47,387 nucleotides of DNA from Litorilinea aerophila (GTDB lineage Bacteria > Chloroflexota > Anaerolineae > Caldilineales > Caldilineaceae). A model generated the notes under the pieces. That model saw nothing but the letters and a program-made list of their open reading frames with translations, searched no databases and was not told the origin of the DNA. Within the stretch, counting starts at the first letter, position 1. Every line of letters begins with the position of its first letter. Shown piece after piece: positions 37,357 through 47,003 of the stretch. The translations under genes and the position numbers were made by a program. Where the stretch lies: contig CAMDQF010000008.1 in the NCBI GenBank assembly GCA_945905745.1, positions 1 to 47,387 of the forward strand, in the 5' to 3' direction.

Positions 37357-39921
37357 ATGGCTGATAACGTAACCCTGACAATCGACGGCAAGCAAGTCTC
37401 TGTGGCCCCCAACACACTGTTGGTGGATGCAGCGGAGGTGGTCAATATCGAAGTCCCCGTCTTCTGCTCCCACCCCAAACTGGACCCGGTGGGCTGCTGC
37501 CGGATGTGTATGGTGGAGATCGAAGGGCCGCGCGGTTCGCGGCTGGCCACGGCCTGCACCACACCCGTGGCCGCCGGAATGGTCGTGCATACCACTTCCA
37601 AACAGGTGCGCGATGTGCAGGAGGCCAACCTGGGCTTCATTCTGCTCAATCACCCTCTGGACTGCCCAATCTGCGACAAAGGCGGCGAGTGCCCGTTACA
37701 GGATCAGACCCTGCGCTTTGGGCCGGGGATCAGCCAACTGGTGGAAGCCAAGCAACTCGCCCAGAAGAATTACGACATCTCGGATATGATTGTCCTGGAT
37801 CAGGAGCGCTGCGTCCTCTGCTGGCGCTGCATCCGCTATCTGGAAGAGTGGGAAGACAAGCCCCAACTCGGCCTGCACAACCGGGGCAACCGGACAGTCA
37901 TCGACATTCAGGATGGCCAGCCCGTCGACGCCAAGACCAGCGGTAATATCATCGACATCTGCCCGGTAGGCGCGCTGACCAACCAGATTTCCCGCTTTTC
38001 CTACCGCCCCTGGGAAGTGGAACGCACGGCCAGCGTCTGCAATCATTGCTCCATCGGCTGCAACATCCGGGTAGACACCCGTACCCACACCATCCGCCGC
38101 ATCATTGGCCGGGAGAATATGCAGGTCAACGACCAGTGGATCTGCGACAAAGGCCGCTTTGCCCACCACTGGGTCAACGGTGCCAACCGGCTGGAGACGC
38201 CGCTCCTGCGCAAGAACGGTGAACTCGTGCCGGTCCAGTGGAGCGAGGCGTTGGAGTTCATTGCCGGGAAGTTGCAGGCGGTGAAGGCCCAGCACGGCGC
38301 ATCGGCCATCGGCGCGATTGGCAGCGCCAAAATCGGCAACGAAAGCAACTATCTGCTGCAAAAGCTCTTCCGGGGTGTGGTGGGTACGAATAACATTGAC
38401 CACCGGGACGGCGGGGATGTGGCCGGCCTTGCTGCCGGTCTGCCCTCTCTGGCCGGGGTGATGAAACCCCAGTACGGGCCGAACCCCCAGGTGGACACGA
38501 TTTTCCTCTTTGGCATCGACCCCAGCGAGGAGCTGCCGATTCTGGACCTGCACCTGAAGCGCGCGGTGAAGAAGGGCGGGGCCAAGCTAATTATCGCCCA
38601 CCCCCGCAAAATTGAACTGACCCGTTACAATGGACCCTATCTGGCCTACGAGCCGGGGACCGAAGCTACGCTTCTCAACGGTCTGTTGCGGGCCGCGGCG
38701 GGCCAAAAAGAGGGTCTGAACAGCGCGGCGGTTTCCCATTCAGCCGATGTGAAAAAGTGGACCGAAGAGGCGGACGACCAGGCACTGCGGGACCTCTGCC
38801 GCACGGACCCGGCGGCCGTCAAAACCGCAGCGGCCATGCTGGCTAAAAGCGAGAAAGCGTTGATTATTTACGGCCCCCAGGCGGCTCGCGGCAGCGACGG
38901 CCCGGCCATCCGGGACGGGCTGGCGAATCTGGCCTTCCTCACCGGTCATCAGGACCGGCTGGCCTTTGTCGGTCTGGAGGCCAACAGCCAGGGCGCACGG
39001 GATATGGGCGTCCTGCCCGATGCCCTGCCCGGTCACGCCTCTGTGGGTAACAAAGATGCGGCCAAGCGGCTGGAACATCTGTGGGAGTGCAAGCTGCCCA
39101 GCGCGGCGGGCAAGAGTTACAAGCAGATGCTGGACGGGGGCGTCAAGGCCCTTTATGTGATGGGCGCGGACCCGGCCAGCGAGCGGCCCGATTGGGCAGA
39201 GAAGCTGGACAGCCTGGAACTGCTGGTGGTACAGGAACTCTACCTGACCGAGACGGCCAAGCGGGCCGATGTGGTCCTGCCCGCGTTGGGCTGGGCGGAG
39301 AGCGACGCCACCTTTACCAATCTGGAACGCCGGGTGCAGCGCGCACCCAAAGCCGTCGCCCTGCCCCAAAGCCGGGCCGCGGCCGATTGGGCGATTTTGA
39401 GCCACCTGGCCCAGAAGCTGGGGGCGCACTGGCACTACGCCGACGCCAAAGCGGTGCTGGCCGAGATTGGCAAGGCGACCTCCCTCTACCGGAGTATCAG
39501 TTGGGAGAACCTGGGCGATCAGGGCGCGCAGTGGGATGCTGCCCCGTTGAAGGCCAAGCCGGAACTGAAGGAAGTGCGCCAGAAGATGGCGAAGGGGAGC
39601 AAAGAGTATCCCCTGACCCTCGTCACCGGCACGGTTCTCTTCGACGGCGGCACACTTTTTGGCGCTACCGAGAAGTTGGATGGCGTGACTGTCGGCCCGG
39701 TCGTCGGTCTCAACCCGACAGATGCCACAAAGTTGGGCCTCTCCGAAGGCGCAGCCGTGGTGGTCAGCAGCCCAGAGGGATCGCTCTCTCTCTCCGTCCG
39801 CGTCAGCGCCCAGGTCCAGCCCGGCAGCGCGTGGATTCCCGAAAGTCTGCCTGGCGCGCCCGTGGGGGCGCTATTGAATGGGAGTGTGACGCAGCGGGTG
39901 AAGATCGAAAAAGCTGCGTAA
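37357..39921 (+). CDS. nuoG: NADH-quinone oxidoreductase subunit G
   Basis: Ferredoxin-like N-terminus (CSHPKLDPVGCCRMCMVEIEG), CPICDKGGECPLQDQ, VCNHCSIGCNIRVD, molybdopterin-type domain. Confidence 0.95.
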   Translation: MADNVTLTIDGKQVSVAPNTLLVDAAEVVNIEVPVFCSHPKLDPVGCCRMCMVEIEGPRGSRLATACTTPVAAGMVVHTTSKQVRDVQEANLGFILLNHPLDCPICDKGGECPLQDQTLRFGPGISQLVEAKQLAQKNYDISDMIVLDQERCVLCWRCIRYLEEWEDKPQLGLHNRGNRTVIDIQDGQPVDAKTSGNIIDICPVGALTNQISRFSYRPWEVERTASVCNHCSIGCNIRVDTRTHTIRRIIGRENMQVNDQWICDKGRFAHHWVNGANRLETPLLRKNGELVPVQWSEALEFIAGKLQAVKAQHGASAIGAIGSAKIGNESNYLLQKLFRGVVGTNNIDHRDGGDVAGLAAGLPSLAGVMKPQYGPNPQVDTIFLFGIDPSEELPILDLHLKRAVKKGGAKLIIAHPRKIELTRYNGPYLAYEPGTEATLLNGLLRAAAGQKEGLNSAAVSHSADVKKWTEEADDQALRDLCRTDPAAVKTAAAMLAKSEKALIIYGPQAARGSDGPAIRDGLANLAFLTGHQDRLAFVGLEANSQGARDMGVLPDALPGHASVGNKDAAKRLEHLWECKLPSAAGKSYKQMLDGGVKALYVMGADPASERPDWAEKLDSLELLVVQELYLTETAKRADVVLPALGWAESDATFTNLERRVQRAPKAVALPQSRAAADWAILSHLAQKLGAHWHYADAKAVLAEIGKATSLYRSISWENLGDQGAQWDAAPLKAKPELKEVRQKMAKGSKEYPLTLVTGTVLFDGGTLFGATEKLDGVTVGPVVGLNPTDATKLGLSEGAAVVVSSPEGSLSLSVRVSAQVQPGSAWIPESLPGAPVGALLNGSVTQRVKIEKAA

Positions 39922-39978
39922 TGCGTACTGCGTATTTCGTAATTAGTGGCGATGGACGCGCATCGGTTCAATACCCGT

Positions 39979-40000
39979 AAGTCCGGCTTGCAGCCGGACA
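39979..40000. repeat. Hairpin GTCCGGCT-TGC-AGCCGGAC upstream of the HicB-like gene
   Basis: 8-bp stem in the nuoG-HicB gap. Confidence 0.65.
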
Positions 40001-40074
40001 GCTTGGTCGACTGCTGACGCTGAGCGTCGCACAGACGTTTCCACGCAGAGCGATGGGAACGAGGAGAGATTGCT

Positions 40075-40356
40075 GTGACGCAACGGATTAGTATTGTCGT
40101 CGAGAAGCACCCGGACGGTTTCGTCGCCTACCCAATCGGAATCGTCGGTGCAGTGGTCGGCGAAGGCGACACATACGACGATGCAGTCGCCGATTTGCGC
40201 TCTGCCCTTGCGTTTCATGTAGAAACGTTTGGAGAAGATGTCGTGTTGGATGAGCCAGATATTTTCGGTGAGCATCTTTTGAAAGATAGCGTACTTCGCT
40301 ACGACGATCCGACCGAATCGGTCGCTATGGAAGATTGGGAAGTACTCGCCGACTGA
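40075..40356 (+). CDS. HicB-like antitoxin-type protein without an adjacent HicA
   Basis: ISIVVEKHPDGFVAYPIGIVGAVVGEGDTYDDAVADLRSALAFHVETFG. Confidence 0.7.
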   Translation: MTQRISIVVEKHPDGFVAYPIGIVGAVVGEGDTYDDAVADLRSALAFHVETFGEDVVLDEPDIFGEHLLKDSVLRYDDPTESVAMEDWEVLAD

Positions 40357-40395
40357 TAGTTTTTGCTGGGACAATCTGAAGGGGAAGTTGCAGTT

Positions 40396-40414
40396 GTCAC
40401 ACAAAATGTGTGAC
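40396..40414. repeat. Palindrome GTCACACA-AAA-TGTGTGAC between the HicB-like gene and nuoH
   Basis: 8-bp perfect arms. Confidence 0.7.
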
Positions 40415-40506
40415 CTACGCAAAACAGAAATCTGCGAAAATCTGCGGTTTTCTGCGAAATCTGCGTCCCTGTATTGATTCGAGAAGTTTCACTCTGAGGA
40501 AGCCGT

Positions 40507-41487
40507 ATGGACTGGCTCAATTTGGTCGTTTTTCCTGTCATCCGTATTGTTGTGCTCTTTTTTGTGCTGCTGACAGGCTTTGCCTATCTCACGCTGCTGG
40601 AGCGCAAACTGCTGGGCCGCTTTCAGGTCCGCTATGGCCCCAACCGGGCGGGCAAGTTTGGCCTGATGCAGCCCCTGGCCGACGCGGTAAAGGCGCTCTT
40701 CAAAGAAGAGATCATCCCCAACCATGTGGACAAGCCGATTTACGTCCTCGCGCCTGCCCTGGCTCTGGTCCCCGCCCTGCTTATCTGGGCGGTGATCCCA
40801 ATTGCCAGCGGTATGCCCGCAGTGGCGGATGTGAGCATCGGCTTTCTCTGGATTCTGGCGATTGCGGGCGTGGAGGGCTATGGCATTATTCTGGCCGGGT
40901 GGAGCAGCAACAACAACTACTCACTGCTGGGCGCGCTGCGCTCCTCGGCCCAGATGGTTTCTTACGAACTCCCAATGGGGATGTTTCTGGTCAGCATTCT
41001 GATTCTGGCTGGAGACTTCTCCCTGGTCGCTCTGGTGGACAATGTCCGGCCCTGGTGGGAGTGGATCTGGCTCTGGCTGGCCTTCCCCTTCTTCTTCATC
41101 TGCATCCTGGCCGAGACCAACCGTAGCCCATTTGACCTGCCAGAGACGGAAAACGAGTTGGTGGCCGGTTTCCAAACCGAATACGGCGGCATGAAATTCG
41201 CCATCTTTATGATGGCCGAATATATCAATATGATTACCACCAGCGCCATTATGGCTACCCTCTTTTTTGGTGGCTGGCGTGGCCCCTTCGCCGAGGAGAT
41301 TGTCTGGCTCGGCCCGATTTATCTGCTGGCCAAAGTTTTCATCCTGCTCTGTGTCTTCATTTGGGTGCGGGCCAGCGTCAGCCGCCCCCGCTATGACCAA
41401 CTGATGACCTTCTGCTGGACCTTCCTGTTGCCGTTGAGCATCGGATATATGGTGATTTCGGCGCTGTTGGCGGTGTTTCTGAAATAA
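40507..41487 (+). CDS. nuoH: NADH-quinone oxidoreductase subunit H (operon 2)
   Basis: RYGPNRAGKFGLMQPLADAVKALFKEEIIP; SPFDLPETENELVAGFQTEYGGMKFAIFMMAEY. Confidence 0.96.
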   Translation: MDWLNLVVFPVIRIVVLFFVLLTGFAYLTLLERKLLGRFQVRYGPNRAGKFGLMQPLADAVKALFKEEIIPNHVDKPIYVLAPALALVPALLIWAVIPIASGMPAVADVSIGFLWILAIAGVEGYGIILAGWSSNNNYSLLGALRSSAQMVSYELPMGMFLVSILILAGDFSLVALVDNVRPWWEWIWLWLAFPFFFICILAETNRSPFDLPETENELVAGFQTEYGGMKFAIFMMAEYINMITTSAIMATLFFGGWRGPFAEEIVWLGPIYLLAKVFILLCVFIWVRASVSRPRYDQLMTFCWTFLLPLSIGYMVISALLAVFLK

Positions 41488-41556
41488 GGGATTGGGAGAT
41501 TGGGAGATTGTGTACCCAATCTCCAATCTCTTAATCTCCCAGTCTCCCAATCTCAA
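41488..41556. repeat. Inverted pair of GGGAGATT/AATCTCCC words in the nuoH-nuoI gap
   Basis: gggattgggagattgggagattg ... caatctccaatctcttaatctcccagtctcccaatctc. Confidence 0.88.
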
Positions 41557-41568
41557 AGGCTTTCACTT

Positions 41569-42039
41569 ATGGCACTCGGCGACTATATCAAAGGCGCAAT
41601 CGACATCGGCAAGGCGATGGGTGTGACGTTGAAGCACTTGGCCGAAAAGCCGGTGACAACGGAGTACCCCCGGGATTCGGTCCCGATGTATCCCCGTTTC
41701 CGGGGCAAGCACGAACTGCGGCGCTACGCCAATGGGATGGAGCGCTGCATCGGCTGTATGCTCTGCGAGGCGGCCTGTCCCACTGGCGCGATCTACGTGG
41801 AGGCGGACGAGAACGATCTGGAGAATCCGACTTCTCCCGGCGAGCGCTACGCCAAAGTCTATGAGGTCAACCTGCTGCGCTGCGTCTTTTGCGGCGACTG
41901 CGAGGAAGCCTGCCCGGTGGAGGCGATTGTGTTGGGCCACGAATTCGCCATGGCCAACTACGAGCGCAAGGATTTCATCCTGACCAAAGAGCAACTGCTC
42001 AACCCCGGCGAACCCAACGTCATCATCCGCCCGGAGTAA
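41569..42039 (+). CDS. nuoI: NADH-quinone oxidoreductase subunit I
   Basis: Two 4Fe-4S motifs: [17 protein letters not shown] and [17 protein letters not shown]. Confidence 0.96.
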   Translation: MALGDYIKGAIDIGKAMGVTLKHLAEKPVTTEYPRDSVPMYPRFRGKHELRRYANGMERCIGCMLCEAACPTGAIYVEADENDLENPTSPGERYAKVYEVNLLRCVFCGDCEEACPVEAIVLGHEFAMANYERKDFILTKEQLLNPGEPNVIIRPE

Positions 42040-42594
42040 GTGGCTATGAGTATATCCCTTCTCTTTTTTCTGGTAATCGGGGCTGTCTGTCTGGCCGCAG
42101 CCTTCGGTGTGGTGGTCAGCCGCCAGCCTGTCCACAGCGCGCTCTTTCTGCTGGTGAACTTTGCCATGCTGGCCGTTCTGTATGTGACCCTGGAAGCCCA
42201 GTTTCTGGCCGCGGCCCAGGTCATCATCTACGCCGGCGGCATCGTCATTCTCATCCTCTTCGTCATTATGCTCATCGGCGGGGAGACGAACGACTTCAAG
42301 GCGCACCAGCGCACCTGGAGCCGTTTGGTAGGGCTGGGGCTGGGGCTGATTCTGCTGGCGGGGCTGGGCTACAGCGCGCTGCAAAAACTGCTGCCTTTGC
42401 CCGCAGACCCCAATGCGGCCCTCAACGGCGGCGCACCCAAAACCGTCGGCCTGGAACTTTTCACCAACTACATCCTGCCCTTTGAACTGGTGGGTGTCCT
42501 GCTGCTGGTGGCGCTGATCGGCGCGCTGGTGCTGGGCCGCCAACCTGAAGGCGCGGGCGAAGGCATTGCGTCCCTGAAAGCGAGCGACCGATGA
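42040..42594 (+). CDS. nuoJ: NADH-quinone oxidoreductase subunit J (operon 2)
   Basis: VLYVTLEAQFLAAAQVIIYAGGIVILILFVIMLIGGE. GTG at 42040 or ATG at 42046. Confidence 0.94.
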   Translation: MAMSISLLFFLVIGAVCLAAAFGVVVSRQPVHSALFLLVNFAMLAVLYVTLEAQFLAAAQVIIYAGGIVILILFVIMLIGGETNDFKAHQRTWSRLVGLGLGLILLAGLGYSALQKLLPLPADPNAALNGGAPKTVGLELFTNYILPFELVGVLLLVALIGALVLGRQPEGAGEGIASLKASDR

Positions 42595-42893
42595 TTCCGA
42601 CCAGCTATTATCTGATTTTGGCTGCCCTGATCTTCGCCGTGGGCGCAACCGGTGTGATGGTGCGTCGCAATGCGGTGATTATCTTTATGTGCGTGGAGAT
42701 GATGCTCAACAGCGTCAACCTGACCCTCATCGCCCTCAGCCGCCAGTGGGGCAACCTGAACGGCCAGGTCTTTGTCTTTATGATTATGGCCGTAGCCGCC
42801 GCCGAAGTGGCCGTGGGGCTGGCGATTCTGATTGCCAACACCCGGCATCGGAAGAGTATTAATATTGACGAGATTAATTTGTTGAAGTGGTGA
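42591..42893 (+). CDS. nuoK: NADH-quinone oxidoreductase subunit K (operon 2)
   Basis: GATGVMVRRNAVIIFMCVEMMLNSVNLTLIAL; overlaps nuoJ by ATGA. Confidence 0.95.
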   Translation: MIPTSYYLILAALIFAVGATGVMVRRNAVIIFMCVEMMLNSVNLTLIALSRQWGNLNGQVFVFMIMAVAAAEVAVGLAILIANTRHRKSINIDEINLLKW

Positions 42894-42962
42894 TTGGGGA
42901 TTAGGGACTGGGGATTGGAGACTGGGAAGACGCCCAGTCCCCAGTCCCCAGTCCCCAATCCC
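42894..42962. repeat. Inverted pair of GGGGACT/AGTCCCC words in the nuoK-nuoL gap
   Basis: ggggattagggactggggattggagactggg ... cccagtccccagtccccagtccccaatccc. Confidence 0.9.
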
Positions 42963-42999
42963 TGACAGCCGCTCCCTCCTCACCGGAGATTCTACGCTT

Positions 43000-44892
43000 A
43001 TGCTCGACTTCGCCTGGCTTATCTTCGCCTTTCCTGCTGCGGGTGCGCTTTTCAACATGTTTTTTGGCGCGCGGCTGAGCAAAAACGCCATCGGCTGGAT
43101 CGCATCGGTTGCGGTGATCGGCGCCTTCGCCGTGGCCGTGGGTCTGCTCTTCAGCCTGCTGGGGATGGACCCCCACCACCGGGAAGCGGTCGTCCACCTG
43201 TGGGATTGGATCGACGTCGGCAGCTTCCACGCGCCGGCGGCGATGCTTATCGACAGCCTGAGCGTGACAATGGCTCTGGTCGTCACTGGTGTGGGTGCGC
43301 TGATTCACATCTACGCCACGGGCTATATGCACGACGAGGAACGCTTCCAGCGTTTCTTCGTCTATCTCAACTTTTTCATCTTTGCGATGCTGATCCTCAT
43401 CCTCAGCGACAACTTCCTGGGGATGTTTGTGGGCTGGGAGGGCGTCGGTCTGGCCTCCTACCTGCTCATCGGCTTTTACTTTGACAAAGAGGACAGCACC
43501 TACGGCTCCTACGCCGACGCGGGCAAGAAGGCATTTATCGTCAACCGTATCGGCGATTTCGGGATGATGCTGGCGATCATGGCCCTGTGGACGAGCCTGG
43601 GCACGATTACCTTTGAGGGCGTCTTCGAGCACGCGGGCGAACTGAGCGCAGGGGTGGCGGGTACGGTCTGTTTCCTCCTTCTCCTGGCCGCCACGGGCAA
43701 GAGCGCACAGCTGCCCCTCTTCGTCTGGCTGCCGGATGCCATGGCTGGCCCCACGCCCGTCTCCGCCCTGATCCACGCGGCCACAATGGTGACCGCGGGT
43801 GTCTATATGATCGCTCGCACCCACGTCCTCTTTGACCTGGCCCCAAGTGTGATGGCGACAACAGCCTGGGTGGGGGTGTTGACCGCGCTGCTGGGCGCGT
43901 CGATTGCCCTGGTGCAGACCGACCTGAAGAAGATTCTGGCCTACTCAACCATCTCTCAATTGGGCTATATGATTCTGGGCGTGGGCGTGGGCGCGTACGC
44001 CTTTGCCATCTTCCATCTGGTCACCCACGCCTTCTTCAAGGCCCTGCTCTTCCTTAGCGCGGGCAATGTGATGCACGGGCTGCCCGGCGGCGAATTGAAC
44101 ATCAACAAAATGGGCAACCTGCGGGAGAAGATGCCGACGACCTATAAATTGTTCGCCATCGGCGCGTTGGCCCTGGCCGGTTTCCCGCTGACCTCCGGCT
44201 TCTTCTCGAAGGATGCGATTCTGCTCACCGTTTTCGACAGCAACCTTCTGTTGTATGTGCTGGGACTCTTTACCGCGCTGCTGACGGCTTTCTACAGTTT
44301 CCGCGCCGTCTTTGTCGCCTTTTGGGGCAAGCAGCGGGACAAGCACGTCTTCGAGCACGCCCACGAGAGCCACGGCGTGATGACTTCCACTCTTTGGGTG
44401 CTGGCCGCGTTGGCGCTGGTGGGCGGTCTTCTCAACCTGCCTTTTGTCCTGACGCTGGAACACTGGCTGGAGGAGGCGGTTGGCCCGGCGTCATTTCACC
44501 CGTCGGTCGGTCTGGAGATCGCTCTGCTGGTGGTCAGCGCGCTGGTCTCCCTGGCGGGCATCGGTCTGGCCTATGGCCGTTACGTGCAGGACGCGGCCTG
44601 GGCCAAGCGTATCACGAATGTCTTCAAGCCGCTGGAATCCCTGGCCCAGCACAAGTGGTACATTGACGAGTTGTATATGACAGCCATCGTCCAACCTCTG
44701 CGCGCCCTGGCCGACTTTTTCGCCAGGATGATTGACCAGCGGGCCATCGACGGTTCGGTGAATCTGCTGGGCACAGCGCATCTGGCCGCGGGCAACCTGC
44801 TGCGCCGGGTACACAACGGGCTGCTGCCGACATACGCACTCAGTCTCTTTGTGGGGGTGGTGGCGGTGTTGTTGTATTTTGTGTTTGTGTAG
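43000..44892 (+). CDS. nuoL: NADH-quinone oxidoreductase subunit L (operon 2)
   Basis: LPLFVWLPDAMAGPTPVSALIHAATMVTAGVYMIAR; 630 aa, no His-rich loop. Confidence 0.96.
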   Translation: MLDFAWLIFAFPAAGALFNMFFGARLSKNAIGWIASVAVIGAFAVAVGLLFSLLGMDPHHREAVVHLWDWIDVGSFHAPAAMLIDSLSVTMALVVTGVGALIHIYATGYMHDEERFQRFFVYLNFFIFAMLILILSDNFLGMFVGWEGVGLASYLLIGFYFDKEDSTYGSYADAGKKAFIVNRIGDFGMMLAIMALWTSLGTITFEGVFEHAGELSAGVAGTVCFLLLLAATGKSAQLPLFVWLPDAMAGPTPVSALIHAATMVTAGVYMIARTHVLFDLAPSVMATTAWVGVLTALLGASIALVQTDLKKILAYSTISQLGYMILGVGVGAYAFAIFHLVTHAFFKALLFLSAGNVMHGLPGGELNINKMGNLREKMPTTYKLFAIGALALAGFPLTSGFFSKDAILLTVFDSNLLLYVLGLFTALLTAFYSFRAVFVAFWGKQRDKHVFEHAHESHGVMTSTLWVLAALALVGGLLNLPFVLTLEHWLEEAVGPASFHPSVGLEIALLVVSALVSLAGIGLAYGRYVQDAAWAKRITNVFKPLESLAQHKWYIDELYMTAIVQPLRALADFFARMIDQRAIDGSVNLLGTAHLAAGNLLRRVHNGLLPTYALSLFVGVVAVLLYFVFV

Positions 44893-44899
44893 ATGGAAT

Positions 44900-44965
44900 G
44901 AATTCAGCCCAGGAATGAATTCCCGGCTGATAGCTGAAGTCGTCTGAAGACGACTGGGAATTGCA
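44900..44965. repeat. Dispersed-type repeat (AATGAATTCCCGGCT ... AGTCGTC-TGAA-GACGACT)
   Basis: Direct GAATGAATTC copies and a 7-bp-stem hairpin. Confidence 0.6.
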
Positions 44966-45052
44966 GTCCACCGATGAGCGGGAGGCGCTGGAAACGGGTT
45001 TTGTCATTCTGGATCGAACCGGCGTCACGCAGGTACGAGAGGCGGCGTAGGA

Positions 45053-45331
45053 ATGTTGACATCCGAGGAATTTTCAGCAACTATCGTCAAACTGCGGGCA
45101 GCGGGTCAGGACAGCGAGAAGCGGCGGCTAATCTTGAAGAATATTCCGCTGATGGAACGCCCGACGCTGCTTTTAGGCGAAGGGCAAACAATGGTGGACG
45201 AATTGATTCCGCCCTTTCAGGCAAAGTATCCAGATCGGTCAAAATTCGGTATTATTTTGATGGTACACAAGCATCTTGACCGTTACAGCAATCGAGAATT
45301 GACCTACGAACAACTGTTTGAGACCATTTGA
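45053..45331 (+). CDS. Hypothetical protein (92 aa) between nuoL and nuoM
   Basis: Single ORF MLTSEEFSATIVKLRAAGQDSEKRRLILKNIPLMERPTLLLGEG...; no family recognised. Confidence 0.55.
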   Translation: MLTSEEFSATIVKLRAAGQDSEKRRLILKNIPLMERPTLLLGEGQTMVDELIPPFQAKYPDRSKFGIILMVHKHLDRYSNRELTYEQLFETI

Positions 45332-45365
45332 ACTGCAACTCTCCACTTCAGAGTGAAGTAACCCA

Positions 45366-46847
45366 ATGAACTTCCTACTTTCGCTTATCACATTTCTCCC
45401 CCTCGTCGGCGCGCTGATTCTATTGGCCGTGTCCGGAGACGGGGCCAAAAAGAGCATTGCCCTGGGCACAACCCTCGTCACCTTTCTGGTCAGCCTGTTG
45501 CTGCTGATGAACTGGCCGGAGGGCGCAGCAGGGATGGTGCTGGAGGAGAAGTACGCCTGGATCCCCGATCTGGACATCTTCTACCACCTGGGCGTGGACG
45601 GTATCAGCCTCTGGTTGGTGCTGCTGACGACTTTCCTTATGCCCATTGCCGTGGCCTTCAGCAATCAGCACATCAAAGAGAATGTGGGCGGCTATATGGC
45701 CCTGATGCTGCTGATGCAGACGGCGATGATTGGCGTCTTCCTTTCCTTGGATTTGGTGCTCTTTTATGTCTTCTGGGAGTTCAGCCTCATCCCGATGTAC
45801 TTCCTCATCGGCAAGTGGGGCGGCCAGAACCGGGTCTACGCGGCGCTTAAGTTTTTCCTCTACACCCTGGCCGGCTCGGCGCTGATGCTGGTGGCGATTC
45901 TGCTGGTCTACTTCAACACCGGCACCTTCAATGTATTGGAACTGCAAAATGCCAACCTGCCGGTGACGATCCAGCAGTTTGCTTTCCTGGCCTTTGCCCT
46001 GGGCTTTGCCATCAAAGTGCCACTCTTCCCCTTGCACACCTGGCTGCCCGACGCCCACGTCCAGGCCCCCACGGCTGGTTCGGTCATTCTGGCCGGTGTG
46101 CTGCTGAAGATGGGAACCTATGGATTTGTGCGCTTCGCCCTGCCCATCTTCCCAGAGGCGGCAGTGGGCTACGGCGGTCTCTTTGCCTGGCTGGCGATTG
46201 TCGGCATCCTCTACGGCGCGCTGGTTTCGCTGGTGCAAAAGGATATCAAATCCCTGGTCGCCTACGGTTCCGTGGCCCACTTGGGCTTTGTGATGCTGGG
46301 CATCTTCGCCTTCAACCAACAGGGGATGAGCGGCGCGGTGCTACAAATGGTCAACCACGGGTTGAGCACGGGGGCGCTCTTTTTGATGGTGGGTATGCTC
46401 TACGAACGCCGCCACACCCGGCTGCTCAGCGAATTTGGCGGCCTGTGGAAGAGCATTCCGGTCTTCTGCTTCTTCTTTCTGGTGGTGGCCATGAGCAGCG
46501 CAGGGTTGCCCGGTCTCAACGGTTTCGTGGGCGAGTTCACAATTCTGCTGGGGGCCTATGCTCACAACCCGCTCTACGCGGTGCTGGGCACAGCCGGGAT
46601 TATTCTGGCCGCCTGGTATCTGCTGATCGCCTTCCGCAAAATAGCTCAGGGGCCGTTGACCAACCCGAAGAACGAAGCTGGCGTGCTCCCCGACCTGAAC
46701 CGCCGGGAATTGGTCCTGCTAATTCCGCTGGTCGTGCTCTTCTTTGTCATCGGTCTCTTCCCCAATCTCTTCCTCGACAAGATCAACCCGGCGGTGGAAG
46801 CGATGCAGGTGTTACAGGCGAATGTGCCAGCAGTTGTACAGAAATGA
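45366..46847 (+). CDS. nuoM: NADH-quinone oxidoreductase subunit M (operon 2)
   Basis: VLFYVFWEFSLIPMYFLIGKWGG, LHTWLPDAHVQAPTAGSVILAGVLLKMGTYG. Confidence 0.95.
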   Translation: MNFLLSLITFLPLVGALILLAVSGDGAKKSIALGTTLVTFLVSLLLLMNWPEGAAGMVLEEKYAWIPDLDIFYHLGVDGISLWLVLLTTFLMPIAVAFSNQHIKENVGGYMALMLLMQTAMIGVFLSLDLVLFYVFWEFSLIPMYFLIGKWGGQNRVYAALKFFLYTLAGSALMLVAILLVYFNTGTFNVLELQNANLPVTIQQFAFLAFALGFAIKVPLFPLHTWLPDAHVQAPTAGSVILAGVLLKMGTYGFVRFALPIFPEAAVGYGGLFAWLAIVGILYGALVSLVQKDIKSLVAYGSVAHLGFVMLGIFAFNQQGMSGAVLQMVNHGLSTGALFLMVGMLYERRHTRLLSEFGGLWKSIPVFCFFFLVVAMSSAGLPGLNGFVGEFTILLGAYAHNPLYAVLGTAGIILAAWYLLIAFRKIAQGPLTNPKNEAGVLPDLNRRELVLLIPLVVLFFVIGLFPNLFLDKINPAVEAMQVLQANVPAVVQK

Positions 46848-46849
46848 TA

Positions 46850-47003
46850 CGTATTGCGTATTTCGTATTGCGTAGGTAGTCACGAATCAGATTCATTGAA
46901 ACTGATTCGTACTGTGACGATAGTGAAGTCTGCTTTCCACACTTCGCCTTCGACAGCAAAAACCAGTCAATCGCCACTTCTTACGAAATACGCGATACGC
47001 AAC
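46850..47003. repeat. Inverted pair of GCGTATT/AATACGC words in the nuoM-nuoN gap
   Basis: cgtattgcgtatttcgtattgcgtag (about 46852-46877) and cttacgaaatacgcgatacgc (46980-47000); internal hairpin ACGAATCAG...CTGATTCGT. Confidence 0.86.

Noticed and set aside
40075-40356. Complete HicAB toxin-antitoxin module
   Set aside because: No HicA-like ORF on either side.
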